This document shows positions 21,638 through 31,954 of a DNA stretch of 64,000 bases, piece by piece. The notes beneath the pieces are model-generated. The model was not told where the DNA came from, made no database searches, and saw only the letters and a program-made list of their open reading frames with translations. The stretch is from Dendrophyllia cribrosa (lineage: Eukaryota; Cnidaria; Anthozoa; Scleractinia; Dendrophylliidae). Numbering within the stretch: the stretch's first letter is position 1; each line of letters opens with the position of its first letter. The DNA lies in contig JAJLRJ010000007.1 of the NCBI GenBank assembly GCA_024195265.1, positions 31,723,948-31,787,947 on the forward strand, given 5' to 3'. A program made the translations under genes and the position numbers.

Positions 21638-22882
21638 CTAGTTTAAATTTTGTGGAGCAGGAGAGCCTGAGGAAGGTGGGAGTCGTCCCCAAGGTTGGGT
21701 TTGTCGAGGTGGGCCATGGGAAAATGGAATTCGCGGATCCCTACGTTGGTTTTGTCGTTGACGGCACACCGCCATAATATGGCCAGGTTTCGAACAGTAT
21801 TCACAGATTGGACAGCCTTCAAAAGAGCGCCGACCTCGTTGGTTGGGGCCATTAAAATGTTGATTCGATGCCCAACGTAGTTCTTGTCGAATCAATTGTG
21901 TGAGTTCATCCCGAGAGAGTGATTGGCTATCCTGAGATGGGTGTGGCAAACTAGCAGCTTGATGAGCGGCTACGACAACTGGCGAGGGTGTTGGCTTCGG
22001 CGAATTTTGTAATTTCGTAATTGCGTCTAAAAGTTCGTCAAAATGATCTACTGGCTTAGGGTCAGGTAATGATTCCTTAAGGCGAGCGTGCATTTCGGCC
22101 TGTTCTAGGGTACCTGGTCCCTGTAATATGACGTAGTTTTTCAGCTCTGGTCTTAAATTTTGGATAAAAACAGTAACGCATTCCGTGCGTGGCAAATTGA
22201 TTCTCTGACAAAGACGCCGAATTGATGCGGTAAAGTCCGAAACGCTTTCCGTCGGCAACTGTTTACGGTCATGTAATTTTTGCCGTAGTAGCCAAACGTC
22301 AGATTCAGTGTGGAACTGCTTTTTGAGCGCGTCAGCTAGATAGTCAAAATTCTTTCCGGTTAAATCTGGTGTCGTGTTAAACCAAATGCTCGCCGTAGCG
22401 GTGAGATAAAGCGGTAGTGCCTCGGCTTTGCGCTCTTCGTTAAATTTATAAAAGCGCGCGGCTCTGTTAAAGTTAGCTAAAAATTCTGTAACGTCTTCTG
22501 ACTCCGAACCCTAGAATTTTGGCATCATGGAATTTGTCGCCGAAAACGTAGGAGTGGAATGTGTTTTGTCTAAGGTTTTTGTTGTTTGTTGTGTTCTTTG
22601 TTGTGAGCTTCTAACATCTCTGCTAGTTCTTTGACCTCCATTTTAGAAGTGGTAGATTGGGAATCGGAAAGTTGAAAATTTTCGGTCTAAAGGTCTAAGA
22701 CTATAGATTCGGCGTCAGTACTATCTGAATCGTCTGAATAAACCGAGGATGGAACTACTGAATGAGTTTCAAGCCACGAATCTACTGGTGAAAGTTGATT
22801 GTTTGGATTTTCACAAGAATCCTGTACAAGTTTTGGTAGCGAATTTTCCTGGGTGGAATTTTGGACTGTGTGATCTAAAATT
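21638..22882 (-). pseudogene. gag of the LTR element
   Basis: The frame contains a capsid-like helical region (ALPLYLTATASIWF near 22430, then LADALKKQFHTESDVWLL) and ends with a CCHC zinc knuckle (CEYCSKPGHIMAVC, near 21800) and a Pro/Arg tail. A TAG near 22514 interrupts it. Upstream frames with acidic Ser/Asp-rich sequence and a coiled-coil-like MEVKELAEMLEAHNKEHN continue to 22883, with one frameshift, where repeat B2 of the neighbouring element begins. The gag start is therefore missing. Confidence 0.8.
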
Positions 22883-22947
22883 GTATAATATCCTCACTGC
22901 ATACTCATTACCTCATCGCGTAAGGCTAAGTTATGGGAAGGGTTCGC
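22883..22947. repeat. split direct repeat B2
   Basis: 65-bp copy beginning GTATAATATCCTCACTGCAT, matching 23206-23270 with one mismatch. It is the outermost repeat, at the junction with the Gypsy gag. Confidence 0.85.
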
Positions 22948-23025
22948 GACTGTTGAGGCAATAGGCATGCAACGAGGATAGGACATAAAATGCTGTCAAC
23001 CGCCACCAGGGGAGGTGGGCGGGTC

Positions 23026-23186
23026 GCGAAATTTGGCCGTCGTCCCGGAGTACGGTTAAAATGACCACGTTTCAAGCTGGACGGCGGAATATGTACTCTA
23101 AGACCGCAAAGCATCAACCTCGCAACGAGCGTGCGCGGGCACGGGGGAATCCGAAGACGCAATGAAAATTTCTATGATGAGCTAAT
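23026..23186. repeat. split direct repeat A2
   Basis: 161-bp copy beginning GCGAAATTTGGCCGTCGTCC and ending GATGAGCTAAT, matching A1 at 28901-29061 without indels. Confidence 0.88.
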
Positions 23187-23205
23187 TAATTATGCAGTGA
23201 GAATA

Positions 23206-23270
23206 GTATAATATCCTCACTGCATACTCATTACCTCATCGCGTAAGGCTAAGTTATGGGAAGGGATCGC
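23206..23270. repeat. split direct repeat B1
   Basis: 65-bp partner of B2, directly before A2 on the minus strand. A small inverted pair TATGCAGTGAG / CTCACTGCATA spans the A2-B1 junction. The stretch 23271-23482 is a 3' untranslated region with no ORF. Confidence 0.85.
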
Positions 23271-23482
23271 TCCTGCCCTCACCATAAGACCTGAACGATC
23301 AAACTACCAGCACACCAAGAAATCACCACAACAAAAGACCAGACGGGCGCAACACCCTTTATTTCCTCCCATTTCTCAGAAGCCCCCAACTAACAATCAC
23401 TACCCTCGCCCATAACTATCATTACTGAACCCACCGATGCTCGAGCTCAATAAACTCGTATGAAAACATGGTTAACCCGTAG

Positions 23483-24730
23483 CTAAAAGATACACTGGAG
23501 GTTGCCTGCGTGAGAGACGGGGGTATTATGAAGGGGTTCGATGCCCGAGAGGAGGCGCTCAGTGAAAGGGGAGGAACCAGCGACAGTGGACATCTTAGTG
23601 TAATGGCTAACCATATTGTTGTTCCTCCATCCTACATAGCGAGAGATCTCATCTGGAGAACAGCCCATCATGTTAAGGGTGTTTGAAAGACCGAGTCTAA
23701 AGCTATGGGGGGTCTCCCCACAGTCTATTTTCGCCGTAGCAAGGTGCTTGCGAATACGGTTATTAACCGCAGAGCCAATAAAAGGTCTTGAGCTTACAAC
23801 TTTACGACGGTCAGTAGTCCTAAACAAATACCCGCCAGCTAACTCAATGGCAAGTAACCGACAAACAGATAGATAATATTCAATCCAGGAAACGGGACAG
23901 ACCTCATCTCGCTTAAAGGGTTCTAAGATAAACGGACAAGATGTATCACCCCGAAAAGTTTTAGTAAGTGTGAACTTAAGCAGAAACCCCTTTCGATCTC
24001 TAAGCCTAAACACCTGGTTCGCCAAAAGGCGGCCGAGATCCGACGCGCGATCCCCGGTAAAGAAATCGACAGCAAAAAAGGTAGCGTCCCTAACTAAAAT
24101 ATACTTATCGATCGCGGGAAGGTGACCGCTGGCCTTTATAGAGTCCCCAAGGAAACTTATCAGCTTAGAAAACTTAACAAAAAACAAGGGGACTGCCTGT
24201 GTAGGCACTATAGCTTTACTCGCTTGCTCCTCCCGAACGAATTTGAGGTACTCCTTAACTCTGGGGTGTGCTACAGGATTAGAGTCACGCAAACGGCCTA
24301 GCTTGTTGAAAATAGCCCTCAACTTTCCTAGCAAAGAATCTACCGACCCTGCAGCCAAGCGAGTTGGACAATTACAATGAACTTCAGGACAAGATGGACT
24401 ATGTAACACAGTCCGTCCTGACTTACATACATGTCCTTACACACTTGTCCTTGCTAATCAAGAATCTAATAATATCGTCAGAAGTGCATGACGAAACATC
24501 CTTCGGGGGAGTCAAAGTGGCTAGGAAATCCAAAAGTTGCTGCTCAAGGGCGGACTTCTGTCGCTGGTAGGGCTTGCTTTTAAACACGTCTGTAAATTCT
24601 TGGAAACGTCTACCAATCTCTGCATGGTCCACATTTCTAGCGGGCACGACAAATTTTTTGAGACACGTGCGCGAACCACAAGCTTGACAAAAGTTGCCGT
24701 CCACATCGTTAGGGTATAGACAAGCGGGAC
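23483..24730 (-). pseudogene. tyrosine recombinase of the YR element (one frameshift)
   Basis: The main frame (24409-23483, 308 codons) has the catalytic tetrad: R121 in FTGDRASDLGRL, H235 and R238 in TPHSFRLGL, W261 in YVGWRNN and the nucleophile Y270 in VSHYTKM. The upstream frame (to 24423) supplies an N-terminal zinc ribbon (C-x2-C ... CQACGSRTC) and the SAM-like core-binding helices (SALEQQLLDFLA...DIIRFLISKD). The two are separated by a frameshift with two stops near 24425-24400, where an extra ~20 bp appears to be inserted. Such enzymes integrate circular cDNA without making target duplications. Otherwise complete. Confidence 0.85.
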
Positions 24731-25803
24731 ATCGCCGGGCAGCTTTCCAAGGCCTTGAAACCTAAGGAACAAGGGAATGGTGAGGTGAAGGCGCAAACAC
24801 TAGCAGACACACCGGACCGCCCAGAGGTCCCACTGCAGAGGACGGGATACCCATTCCTGGGAATGTCGGGAAGGGAAAAGCAGGACCGAACTAGATCCGT
24901 GCCTGCCCAAAAGGAAACGATTGACTGCGAATGCTTGGGCGGTTGCCCACCAGAAAGGTTTCGAACGAATACCCGGGGCGATAAGTGTAAAGGCGCCATG
25001 AAATTCTGGTCGACAATGTAGCAGAGAAGAGGCCCAAGGAGAACGAAAGGTGGAAACACGTAGATGTTGTGTCCAGCCGGAAGGGGATTGGCGAAAACGT
25101 TCACTCCAGCAGAGCCGGGGGTAGACCAAGGCGTGTAGTGTGGCAGGGGATTACCGATGTTATCCTTCTGACAGTTACTGTCCAGGGCCATTAAATCGAA
25201 TGAACGAGGACCGAACAAACGTTCCACGCATTGCCAAGCCTCAAAAGAGAGCATGCAGTCCAAATCTGAATGCTTTCGTGAAGGCTCATCAGCGGGATTA
25301 TCCTTCGATGGTACGAAGGAAGTCTGAATGCTGAAATTCTGGTCACGACAGCAGCGGTGTATTTCTTTGATGACCTCGTTAATTGCGGAGTTCCTACACC
25401 CATCGTTGTCCAATGCTGACTTGAGGACCTTGTTGTCAACATGAACATCAACTCGGGAATTTGACAACTGCCCTTTGAAGGAAACAAGGGCATTCAACAG
25501 AGCTCTTGACTCCAACAGATTGACGTCTGTGGCAGGATCAGAAGGCCAGTAATCCCTGGAGACCAACCTCTGCCTGTCCCGAAACAGGACCGCGCCCCAA
25601 GCACGTGTAAAGGCGTCCGAGAAGAGTGAAACCGATACGTGACGCTCGGAGCGCCAAGGGAAACAATCCAAGCAATTATCGAGAAAACGCCAGTATAGGA
25701 CCTCTGCACGGAGGTTTCCCTCAACAGGAACATAAGGCTTGGAGGAGCGGCAAAGTTGTGAGACGGCCTTGAAAGCCTCACGGACGTAGGAACCGAAGCT
25801 GGT
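24709..25803 (-). pseudogene. RNase H domain (with RT connection) of the YR element
   Basis: An open frame from about 25803 begins with sequence typical of the segment after the RT core (VREAFKAVSQLCRSSKP...VLYWRFLDNC). RNase H follows with all four acidic residues: D in SLFSDAFTRAWGAV, E in VNLLESRAL, D in DVHVDNKV, D in NPADEPSR. After the RNase H, a frameshift near 25000 moves the reading into another frame (KPFWWATAQAFAVNRFLL...SRPLQWDLWAVR) up to about 24800. The start is preceded by TTTTGTTAG, a good 3' splice site, so this may be an exon. The RT palm (YxDD) is absent upstream. Confidence 0.75.
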
Positions 25804-26213
25804 CTAACAAAACTAGACTGGGACCGGCTGCGACCATACTTGGTGAAGGGAGGGGGCCAACAAAGGGGTGGGGCCCCTGCCTTATATCACATAGTGGGAT
25901 TTCGCCCTTTGAAGAATTTGCGGCGACAGCAACAACTCTGGCATGGAAAGAAGAAGGACCCTAAAGGGGAACAAAGGAAAATACCCGTGTGAGAAACCAA
26001 AGGAGGCAAGCAGGGGACCCACCCCTTCGTTGACCCCGAGCTCCGAACTAGGTCCGAAATTGAGACACAGAGCAGGTCCCCCCAAGGTCAACGAAGAGAG
26101 TGGATGGGGAGAGATGAGGGGAACAAACAAACACAACACGTGAGGCTTAGGAACAACAATTTATTAGACAAAAAATACAATGCAAATCCGTTTAAGGGTG
26201 CCAGGACTAAGGG
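25804..26213. other. spacer where the RT core is expected
   Basis: A 410-bp GC-rich stretch between gag and RNase H with no RT motif in any frame. In DIRS/Ngaro elements the RT lies here and needs about 600-700 bp. Either it was deleted or this lineage lacks it. Confidence 0.6.
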
Positions 26214-28855
26214 CTAAAAGCGTCCGGGTCGTCCCCGAGCATTCTGACGTCTAACCGGGTTACTGCGGCACGAATGGGCGACGTGCCCCCATTTCAAGCA
26301 GCGAAAGCACTGGACCTGTTGCTGGGGCGGGTAAGGGGACGGTCTGCGCACATTGGAACGATAACCAGGTGATGGAGGGGGGGCCTTGCCCACGCCCTTT
26401 AAGATGGTGGTGGCCTCCTTGGCGATCTTAGCGCGTATAGGATCTCCCAATAATCCTAGGTATAGGCGCTGTAGCTGGGTGTGCTCCAGGGTGTCCGATC
26501 GGGCCCAAATTTCATCTAGCGCGGCGGCGTATTCGTCTGCCTTCAGGTGGCTCTCGTATCTCGCTAGCCTGACCAGAGACTGTAGCAGATCCATGGCTTC
26601 AAATCTATCGAACATGGCCGAGGGGTGGCTGATATGACGACGTAAAGCAGCGAGAGCTGACTCCGAACTTTCCAACGTCTTAAGTTGTTCCAAGGACTTA
26701 ATCCTGCCCTCAAGTATCTGTATACGAGCAGCGGCCTACAATCAAGGAGAAACCCAAGTGAGCGCGACTTAAACTTGATTGCTCAAAATCCAATTACACG
26801 GGAAATCTTTGGGTAAATGGTATCTCACAAAAACACGTTGGTTTCACGTGCGGTATACGCATGAGGTCGCCACGCAACGAACGCCTTGCCTCGACCGGCG
26901 GCGTACGCGAGACGTTAACATAATAACACGCTGTCCTCACCGGTGGTGAACGCAAAGCTATAACGTAGCGGTACGCTGCGTTCGCCAATAACATACGCAA
27001 AATTGTCACGCAACGAATACGTCCCTCTAACAACAGTGCACGCAAACAGTTGCGCGACAAACACGTAGTCTACGAGAAACCATCACGCAACAACTCGTCG
27101 GCTCCACCCGAGGTATACGCTAAACGATCTCGCAACACGTTACCTAGACTGGTGGAATACGAAAACAGTTGCGCAACAAACGCGTTGCCGTCACCAGTGG
27201 GACTTGCATATACGGAACTTCACGCAACAACATGTTGTCTTAACTAGTGGTGTGCGCAGGCTGTCACGCACAACAAGTGTCACCGGTGGCATACAAAGAA
27301 TTATCACGCAACAACTCGTTGCCTTCACCAGTGGTATACGCAAAACTGTGCTAAACAACACACCTCTTCACCAGTGGCATACACAAAACTGTCACGCGAC
27401 AACATGTCGCCTTCACTAGTGGTATACGAGAAAAGACCATGCAATAACACTTTGTCTTCACTAGTGGTATACGCAAAAGTGTACTAAACAACGCAGTTCT
27501 TCACCAGCGGTATACGCAAAACTGTCATGCGACGACGTGTCGCCTTCACTAGTGGTACACGAGAAAAGACCACGCAATAACGCTTTGTCTTCACCAGTGG
27601 TATACGCGAAGGTACAACGAAACAACACGTAGCCTCCACTAGTGGTAAACACAAGACTGTAACGCAACAACACGTTGCCTTCACCGGTGGTATACGCAAA
27701 ACTGTAACGCAACAACACGTTTCCTTCACCAGTGGTACACGCGAATAGCCGCGCGACAACACTTGCCTTCACCAGTGGTACACGCCGCGGAAAGTGTAGC
27801 TAAACGACACGAAACCTACACTAGAGGTTTACACAGAGAGCCACGCATAGACATGCTGCCCTAGCCTGCGGCACAGGCGAAACAGAACGATGACCGCGCT
27901 ATGCTAAACAAGCGGTTTGCGTGAACGTTGTGGAAAAACGAGTTGCCTACCAGCGGGAAAACACAATAAATGGAATGCACCGCAAGCACTGCCTAAACTA
28001 GTGGAAAAACACAGCAAACACATGCGGCGAACAGAAGGCTTAAACTGGTTGTATGCCGCACGCGAAAAAATAAAGGCGGGTAAAAACCGAGAAACGAATA
28101 TGCGAAAACAAAACAAGAGAGCTATAACTGCGAGCGTACAAGCGAAATAACATAATCCTAATTGGTAAATGCAAATGCACAAATTTCCTAGCGCGAGGTG
28201 GCGGAAAACAAACGCCCAAACGATGCCGCGAAAACAACAAGAGGGCCTAATTGTGGATGCACGAACAAAACAGCATTGTCCTGACCGGCGAATACAAAGG
28301 CGCAAATTTACCCGCACGAGGTGGCGAAAAGAAACGCCCAAACGATGCCGCGAGAACAAAAACAAGAGAAGCTAAATTGCGGATGCACGAACAAAACAAA
28401 CATACACCGGCAAATACAAAACGTAAAGTTACCTGCATAGGTGTAAAAAAAACCCCGAACCAATGTGACGACAAATAGGAAACAAAAGGCCCTAAAACAA
28501 TACGAGCATGAAACAATAACCCCAAGGCCAAGCAAACGAAACGCATGGAAACGTTAAAACCGAGGAGAGAAATAAATAAACTGGCGGCAAACGTAGGCAA
28601 CAAAGCTACGGGCGATGAAACGCGCAAAACCTGGCTAGGGCAAGAATATGCTAGGGAAAAAGTTACCTCGTCTCCTGCTGCACCGGCTGGGGCTGGGACT
28701 GCATTGGCTGCAACGGGAATTTGAGCCGGCGACGGGACGGCTGGTTGGTCGGCCGCAGGCGGGTCTTGAACTGCTGGCGGACGTTGAATAAGAGCATCTC
28801 CAACAGCCGGGGCAACAACGGGAGCCGCCGGTGGTGGTGGAAGTTCATCTGCCAT
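26214..28855 (-). CDS. gag-like protein of the YR element, two exons
   Basis: Exon 1 is 28855-28667 (63 codons, Pro/Ala-rich, starting MADELPPPPAAP) and ends GACGAG before a GTAACT donor. The intron is 28666-26736 (1,931 bp) and ends TTGATTGTAG. Exon 2 is 26735-26214 in the same phase, beginning with a helical ARIQILEGRIKSLEQLK and ending with a CCHC zinc knuckle CFRCLKWGHVAHSC and an Arg/Gly tail. The joined protein is about 236 residues and both exons are intact. The role is binding of element RNA. The start is chosen from the in-frame ATG nearest repeat A1; a TTG lies 12 bp upstream. Confidence 0.7.
26850..27800. repeat. ~45-bp tandem satellite inside the gag intron
   Basis: About 20 degenerate units of roughly 45 bp, each with CTTCACCAGTGGTATACGCA, then a variable part containing CACGCAACAACACGTTGC. 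Units of two subtypes alternate near 27400-27600. The frames within it are spurious translations of the repeat. Confidence 0.85.
28170..28420. repeat. two ~120-bp tandem units in the gag intron
   Basis: AAATTTNCCNGCNCGAGGTG begins units near 28180 and 28302, each followed by AACGCCCAAACGATGCCGCG and GGATGCACGAACAAAACA. A partial third copy begins near 28424. Distinct from the 45-bp array. Confidence 0.7.
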
Positions 28856-28900
28856 TAACGAACTCAAAGATTGCTGGTGGCGGTTGACTGAAGTACCAAA

Positions 28901-29061
28901 GCGAAATTTGGCCGTCGTCCCAGAGTACGGTTAAAATGACCACGTCTCAAGCGGGACGGCGGAATATGTACTCTAAGACCGCAAAGCATCAACCTCGCAA
29001 TGAGCGTGCGCGGGCACGGAGGAATCCGAAGACGCAATGAAAATTTCTACGATGAGCTAAT
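28901..29061. repeat. split direct repeat A1
   Basis: 161-bp partner of A2. Its outer end GATGAGCTAAT directly abuts the terminal inverted repeat of the next transposon at 29062, so that insertion hit the very edge of this repeat. Confidence 0.85.
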
Positions 29062-29148
29062 AGCGTTCCGCCCAGATTCTAAAAATAGAAAACTCGTAAT
29101 TGGCGCGCAGCATCATGGGATTGAAATGCGTACAAACATTCAAGAACT

Positions 29149-30747
29149 ATGCAGGAAACTACAAAAAAAACAGGTGCGACGAAGCACTGTTCTTGGGGTA
29201 TTTGTCCATCCGATTCACGATATGCTGATAAATTACTGCCAGAAACCTTCTTTATAAGGTTTCCTAAGCCTGGGAAAGTAAAAGAATCCATGACAGATTG
29301 GGAAAAGCAGCAAGAAATGCAAAAAACGCTCAAAGCAAAACGGTGGATTCACGCTTGTGGTCGAAAGTCTCTTTCCATCAAAGATATAAAAAAGGACACT
29401 TACATTTGTTCCTTGCATTTCGTTGGGGGAAAAGGACCGACTGACGAATTTCCTGACCCATTACTGGCACATCTCACTGACGAAGAACAAGCCAAGCGAT
29501 TGAAGAAAAGGAAATGTCCAACACCAAGAGTTGCGTTGCCGCCAATTAAACGTAAACGAACCGAGGTGGTCAACCCTGAGTTAGAGCTGGCTACATGTGA
29601 GCCTTCTGCAGTGTGTGAAACGTCTCTTTGTGAGTCGAATTGGACTAGTGATCAAGCTGTTGCTGTCGAAACTTGTTCAAATCAAGTTAATAAAGAAACG
29701 CAGACAGTTTATGATAAATACATTCTTGGGGCAAAGATCGAGTCAATTTTGCTTAAAAATAGCAAGGCCTTGACTGAGAGTCCTCTTGATCCATCGCCAT
29801 CCCAAAGTGGAAACACTATGAGTCCAGATGTTATACTTGCTGATGAGAAGAAGTCCAAATACTTTATTGGTTTATATCCCCAGCAATTTGATATGTTATA
29901 CGAATTCCTTGGGAAGGCAAAATTTAATTTGGTCTACTGGAGGGGCCCGAAGACAACGCCCAAAGTATCGAAGGCCAACTCATCTACTGACGATAAATCG
30001 AAACTTACCTTAAAGGAGCAGCTGTTTATCACATTGCTTAGATTGCGTAGGGGGTTCAACATTTTTACCATTGCACATATTTACAGTGTTACTGAAAAGT
30101 ATGTGCGGGAAATTTTTTTAACCTGGATTATGTATATGTACCACCACTTTAAAGATCACAAATATTTTATGTTTCCAGAAAGGCAGGTATTTGGGGAACA
30201 CCTTCCAAAGGTGTTCAGACGATTTAAGAATGTCCGATGCTCTGTAGATTGCACTGAATTTTTTTGTCAAATGCCCAGAGATTATGCACAGCAAGGAAAC
30301 ACATATTCGTCGTATAAGCATCATACCACTATGAAATGCCTAATTGCAGTCAATCCTAATGGGGCGGCCTGTTATGTGTCTGATTTATACGAAGGTAGTA
30401 TAGATGATGTTGAAATATTTAAGCAGTGTGGTATACTCGAGCATATTAATCCTAATGATCTCCTCTTGGTTGACAAAGGGTTTACAGTTCAACACTTATT
30501 GTTGGCAAAGCAAGCTACAATAGAAATACCAGCATTTATTGGAAAGCGAGACAAATTTACAAAGGAAGAAATTCTGGCAACTAAACGAATTGCAAAGGCT
30601 CGGATACATGTGGAACGATTCAATGAAAGGCTAAAGAAATTTAGACTGTTAGATAGAACTATTCCACTGAACCTGAGCCATGTTGCATCTCAACTTGTTT
30701 ATGTTGCATCCTGTTTGGTTAATTTCCAGGAATGTCTATGCAGATGA
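29149..30747 (+). CDS. THAP-domain DDE transposase
   Basis: 532 codons, no break. N-terminus (about residues 10-95): a THAP zinc finger with CSWGIC, a conserved FIRFPKP loop, W near 51 and 67, ACGRK and ICSLHF (C2-CH ligands), which binds the transposon ends. A linker rich in K/R (LKKRKCPTPRVALPPIKRKR) is a likely NLS. A helical part (LTLKEQLFITLLRLRRGF) precedes the catalytic domain: D367 in SVDCTEF, D442 in LLVDKGF and E489 in HVERFNERLKKF, the DDE_Tnp_4 (IS5/Harbinger-like) pattern. The start is the first ATG of the frame, just inside the left TIR. It should catalyse cut-and-paste transposition. Confidence 0.88.
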   Translation: MQETTKKTGATKHCSWGICPSDSRYADKLLPETFFIRFPKPGKVKESMTDWEKQQEMQKTLKAKRWIHACGRKSLSIKDIKKDTYICSLHFVGGKGPTDEFPDPLLAHLTDEEQAKRLKKRKCPTPRVALPPIKRKRTEVVNPELELATCEPSAVCETSLCESNWTSDQAVAVETCSNQVNKETQTVYDKYILGAKIESILLKNSKALTESPLDPSPSQSGNTMSPDVILADEKKSKYFIGLYPQQFDMLYEFLGKAKFNLVYWRGPKTTPKVSKANSSTDDKSKLTLKEQLFITLLRLRRGFNIFTIAHIYSVTEKYVREIFLTWIMYMYHHFKDHKYFMFPERQVFGEHLPKVFRRFKNVRCSVDCTEFFCQMPRDYAQQGNTYSSYKHHTTMKCLIAVNPNGAACYVSDLYEGSIDDVEIFKQCGILEHINPNDLLLVDKGFTVQHLLLAKQATIEIPAFIGKRDKFTKEEILATKRIAKARIHVERFNERLKKFRLLDRTIPLNLSHVASQLVYVASCLVNFQECLCR

Positions 30748-30749
30748 AT

Positions 30750-31080
30750 TCCAATACCAACAAAGATAATTGTTGGCATGTTGGCATGAAAACCAATTTG
30801 TATTTAGAGCTAAGCATAGTACAGATCATGTAGTTCTCTGCATAATTGATAAAATACAAAAAGCAATCGATGACCGAAACTATTCCTGTTGTATATTCCT
30901 TGATTTTAGCAAAGCATTTGATACCGTCATTCATAAAATTTTGATTAAGAAATTAGAGTATTATGGTATTTTTTTAATTAAAAAAAATAAAGTTGGTAGT
31001 TATCTAGCAACCTTTGTGGCATTTTTAGGTGTTATAGAATGGGATCCCCATAAAGAGGGGTTCCCAACATAAACACTGAT
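30750..31080 (+). pseudogene. LINE reverse-transcriptase fragment
   Basis: A 100-codon frame contains FVFRAKHSTDHVVLCIIDKI and FLDFSKAFDTVIHKILIKKL, RT motifs 1-2 and A (catalytic D) of CR1/L2/RTE-type LINEs. There is no palm motif C and no endonuclease, so this is a short remnant lodged between the two transposon genes. Confidence 0.75.
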
Positions 31081-31089
31081 TTGCATCAA

Positions 31090-31950
31090 TGGAATAAATT
31101 AAGGAGGTTGATAAAAAGTGTATGGGTGGGAGTTGTTGTGAGTAGTGCAAATAAAAAACAAATATTAGTTTGTTAAATTAGTTGTTAATCGAGGGAACGA
31201 CTTCTGCAACGCAGCACATTACAACCTCAATGTGATAAAAGAATAAAAAAATTTAAATTCAAATTAGTAAAAATTGCAAAATATGTTAAGAATCAGTCAG
31301 TGTTTTTAAGGTTGGCATATGATTAAAGCAAAGATAGCCTTTCTCAAAAATTAGCATTATTATTTGAGGAAAGGAATTTTTATTGTAAGGGTTGGAATTA
31401 GATCTAAGGGGATGGTTTCTCTACCCTAGGGGTTAGCATTTGTAGAGGGGAAAAAACCATTTGCTAGGGGTTAGCATTTTGTTTGGAGAATGGTAACCTT
31501 GTTCGAAAGGTTCGGGTTAGGTCTAGGGGAGTGGTTTCTATACCCTAATGGATACGGGTTAGTGTTTTGTGAGGGGAAAGTAACTCTTTGCTAGGGGGAT
31601 GGTAAATTGGTCCCAAGGTCAGAGGTGAAGTCCATGGGAATGGTTTCTTTGCTCAAAGGGGTCAGCATTTGTGAGGGAAAACCCTGTTCTAGGGGTTATA
31701 TAGCAATTCATTAGGAGGCATTGACAAATTTGTTTTCAGAATATATAAATTTATTAGGTTAAAATGTCCTTATGAAAATTACTAATAAATGTTGTGTTTA
31801 AATAAAGGTTAAGGTGTCAAGGATAAAAACAAGAAAATGGAGTCTATTTGCTTATAAATATACTTCCGGTGAACCCATGCAAAAGGAAGCTCTAATGCAC
31901 TCAATATGAATGTAAAAATTATAACAATCCTAATAATGTCATATTGTATG
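31090..31950. repeat. non-coding, degenerate ~120-bp tandem repeats
   Basis: Between 31390 and 31700 the phrases GGGGTTAGCATTTTG, GGTTTCT(A/C)TACCCTA and GGAATGGTTTCTTTGCTC recur in order about three times, suggesting an old tandem array. The rest is AT-rich with no ORF. Confidence 0.45.
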
Positions 31951-31954
31951 GATG

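Larger units (their letters stand above)
18909..21692 (-). pseudogene. pol 5' region upstream of the protease, split by a TIR element
   Basis: The frame 21692-21252 starts inside gag in another frame (54-bp overlap), suggesting programmed frameshifting or a separate ORF. It is Thr/Pro-rich and reads into the TIR element at 21281. The same kind of low-complexity coding resumes at 19956-19297, then 19202-18909. No domain is recognisable. It is a long, poorly conserved spacer between the gag zinc knuckle and the protease, with a frameshift between 19297 and 19202. Confidence 0.6.
7983..22882 (-). mobile_element. Ty3/Gypsy-type LTR retroelement with chromodomain, SGNH, env-like and accessory genes, 5'-truncated and nested
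   Basis: Order on the minus strand: gag (CCHC), protease (DTGAS), RT (YIDD), RNase H, integrase (zinc finger, DDE, GPF/Y), chromodomain, SGNH-hydrolase region, env-like membrane protein, accessory ORF, polypurine tract, LTR. PR-RT-RH-IN order and a GPF module (HGPFRV) identify Ty3/Gypsy. Four insertions sit inside: 10972-12115, 13808-13942, 15619-16033 and 19942-21281. Several frames also carry stops and frameshifts, so this is an old, inactive copy. The 5' LTR and gag start are absent; the tyrosine-recombinase element begins at 22883. Whether all downstream genes belong to one element is inferred from continuity and strand. Confidence 0.75.
22883..29061 (-). mobile_element. tyrosine-recombinase retrotransposon (Ngaro/PAT-type split direct repeats)
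   Basis: Reading the minus strand: A1 (29061-28901), gag with intron, RNase H, tyrosine recombinase, B1 (23270-23206), A2 (23186-23026), B2 (22947-22883). A1 and A2 match over 161 bp with about 6 differences; B1 and B2 match over 65 bp with one difference. The A1-body-B1-A2-B2 arrangement is diagnostic of PAT/Ngaro elements, which circularise through a tyrosine recombinase. The reverse-transcriptase core normally upstream of RNase H is not visible, so this copy may be an internal deletion derivative. Confidence 0.8.

Noticed and set aside
26794..27850. CRISPR-like array
   Set aside because: Units are head-to-tail satellite with no conserved repeat plus unique spacers, in a eukaryotic element intron.
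27204..28365. Frames within 27-28.4 kb on both strands
   Set aside because: They read through the 45-bp and 120-bp tandem arrays of the gag intron.
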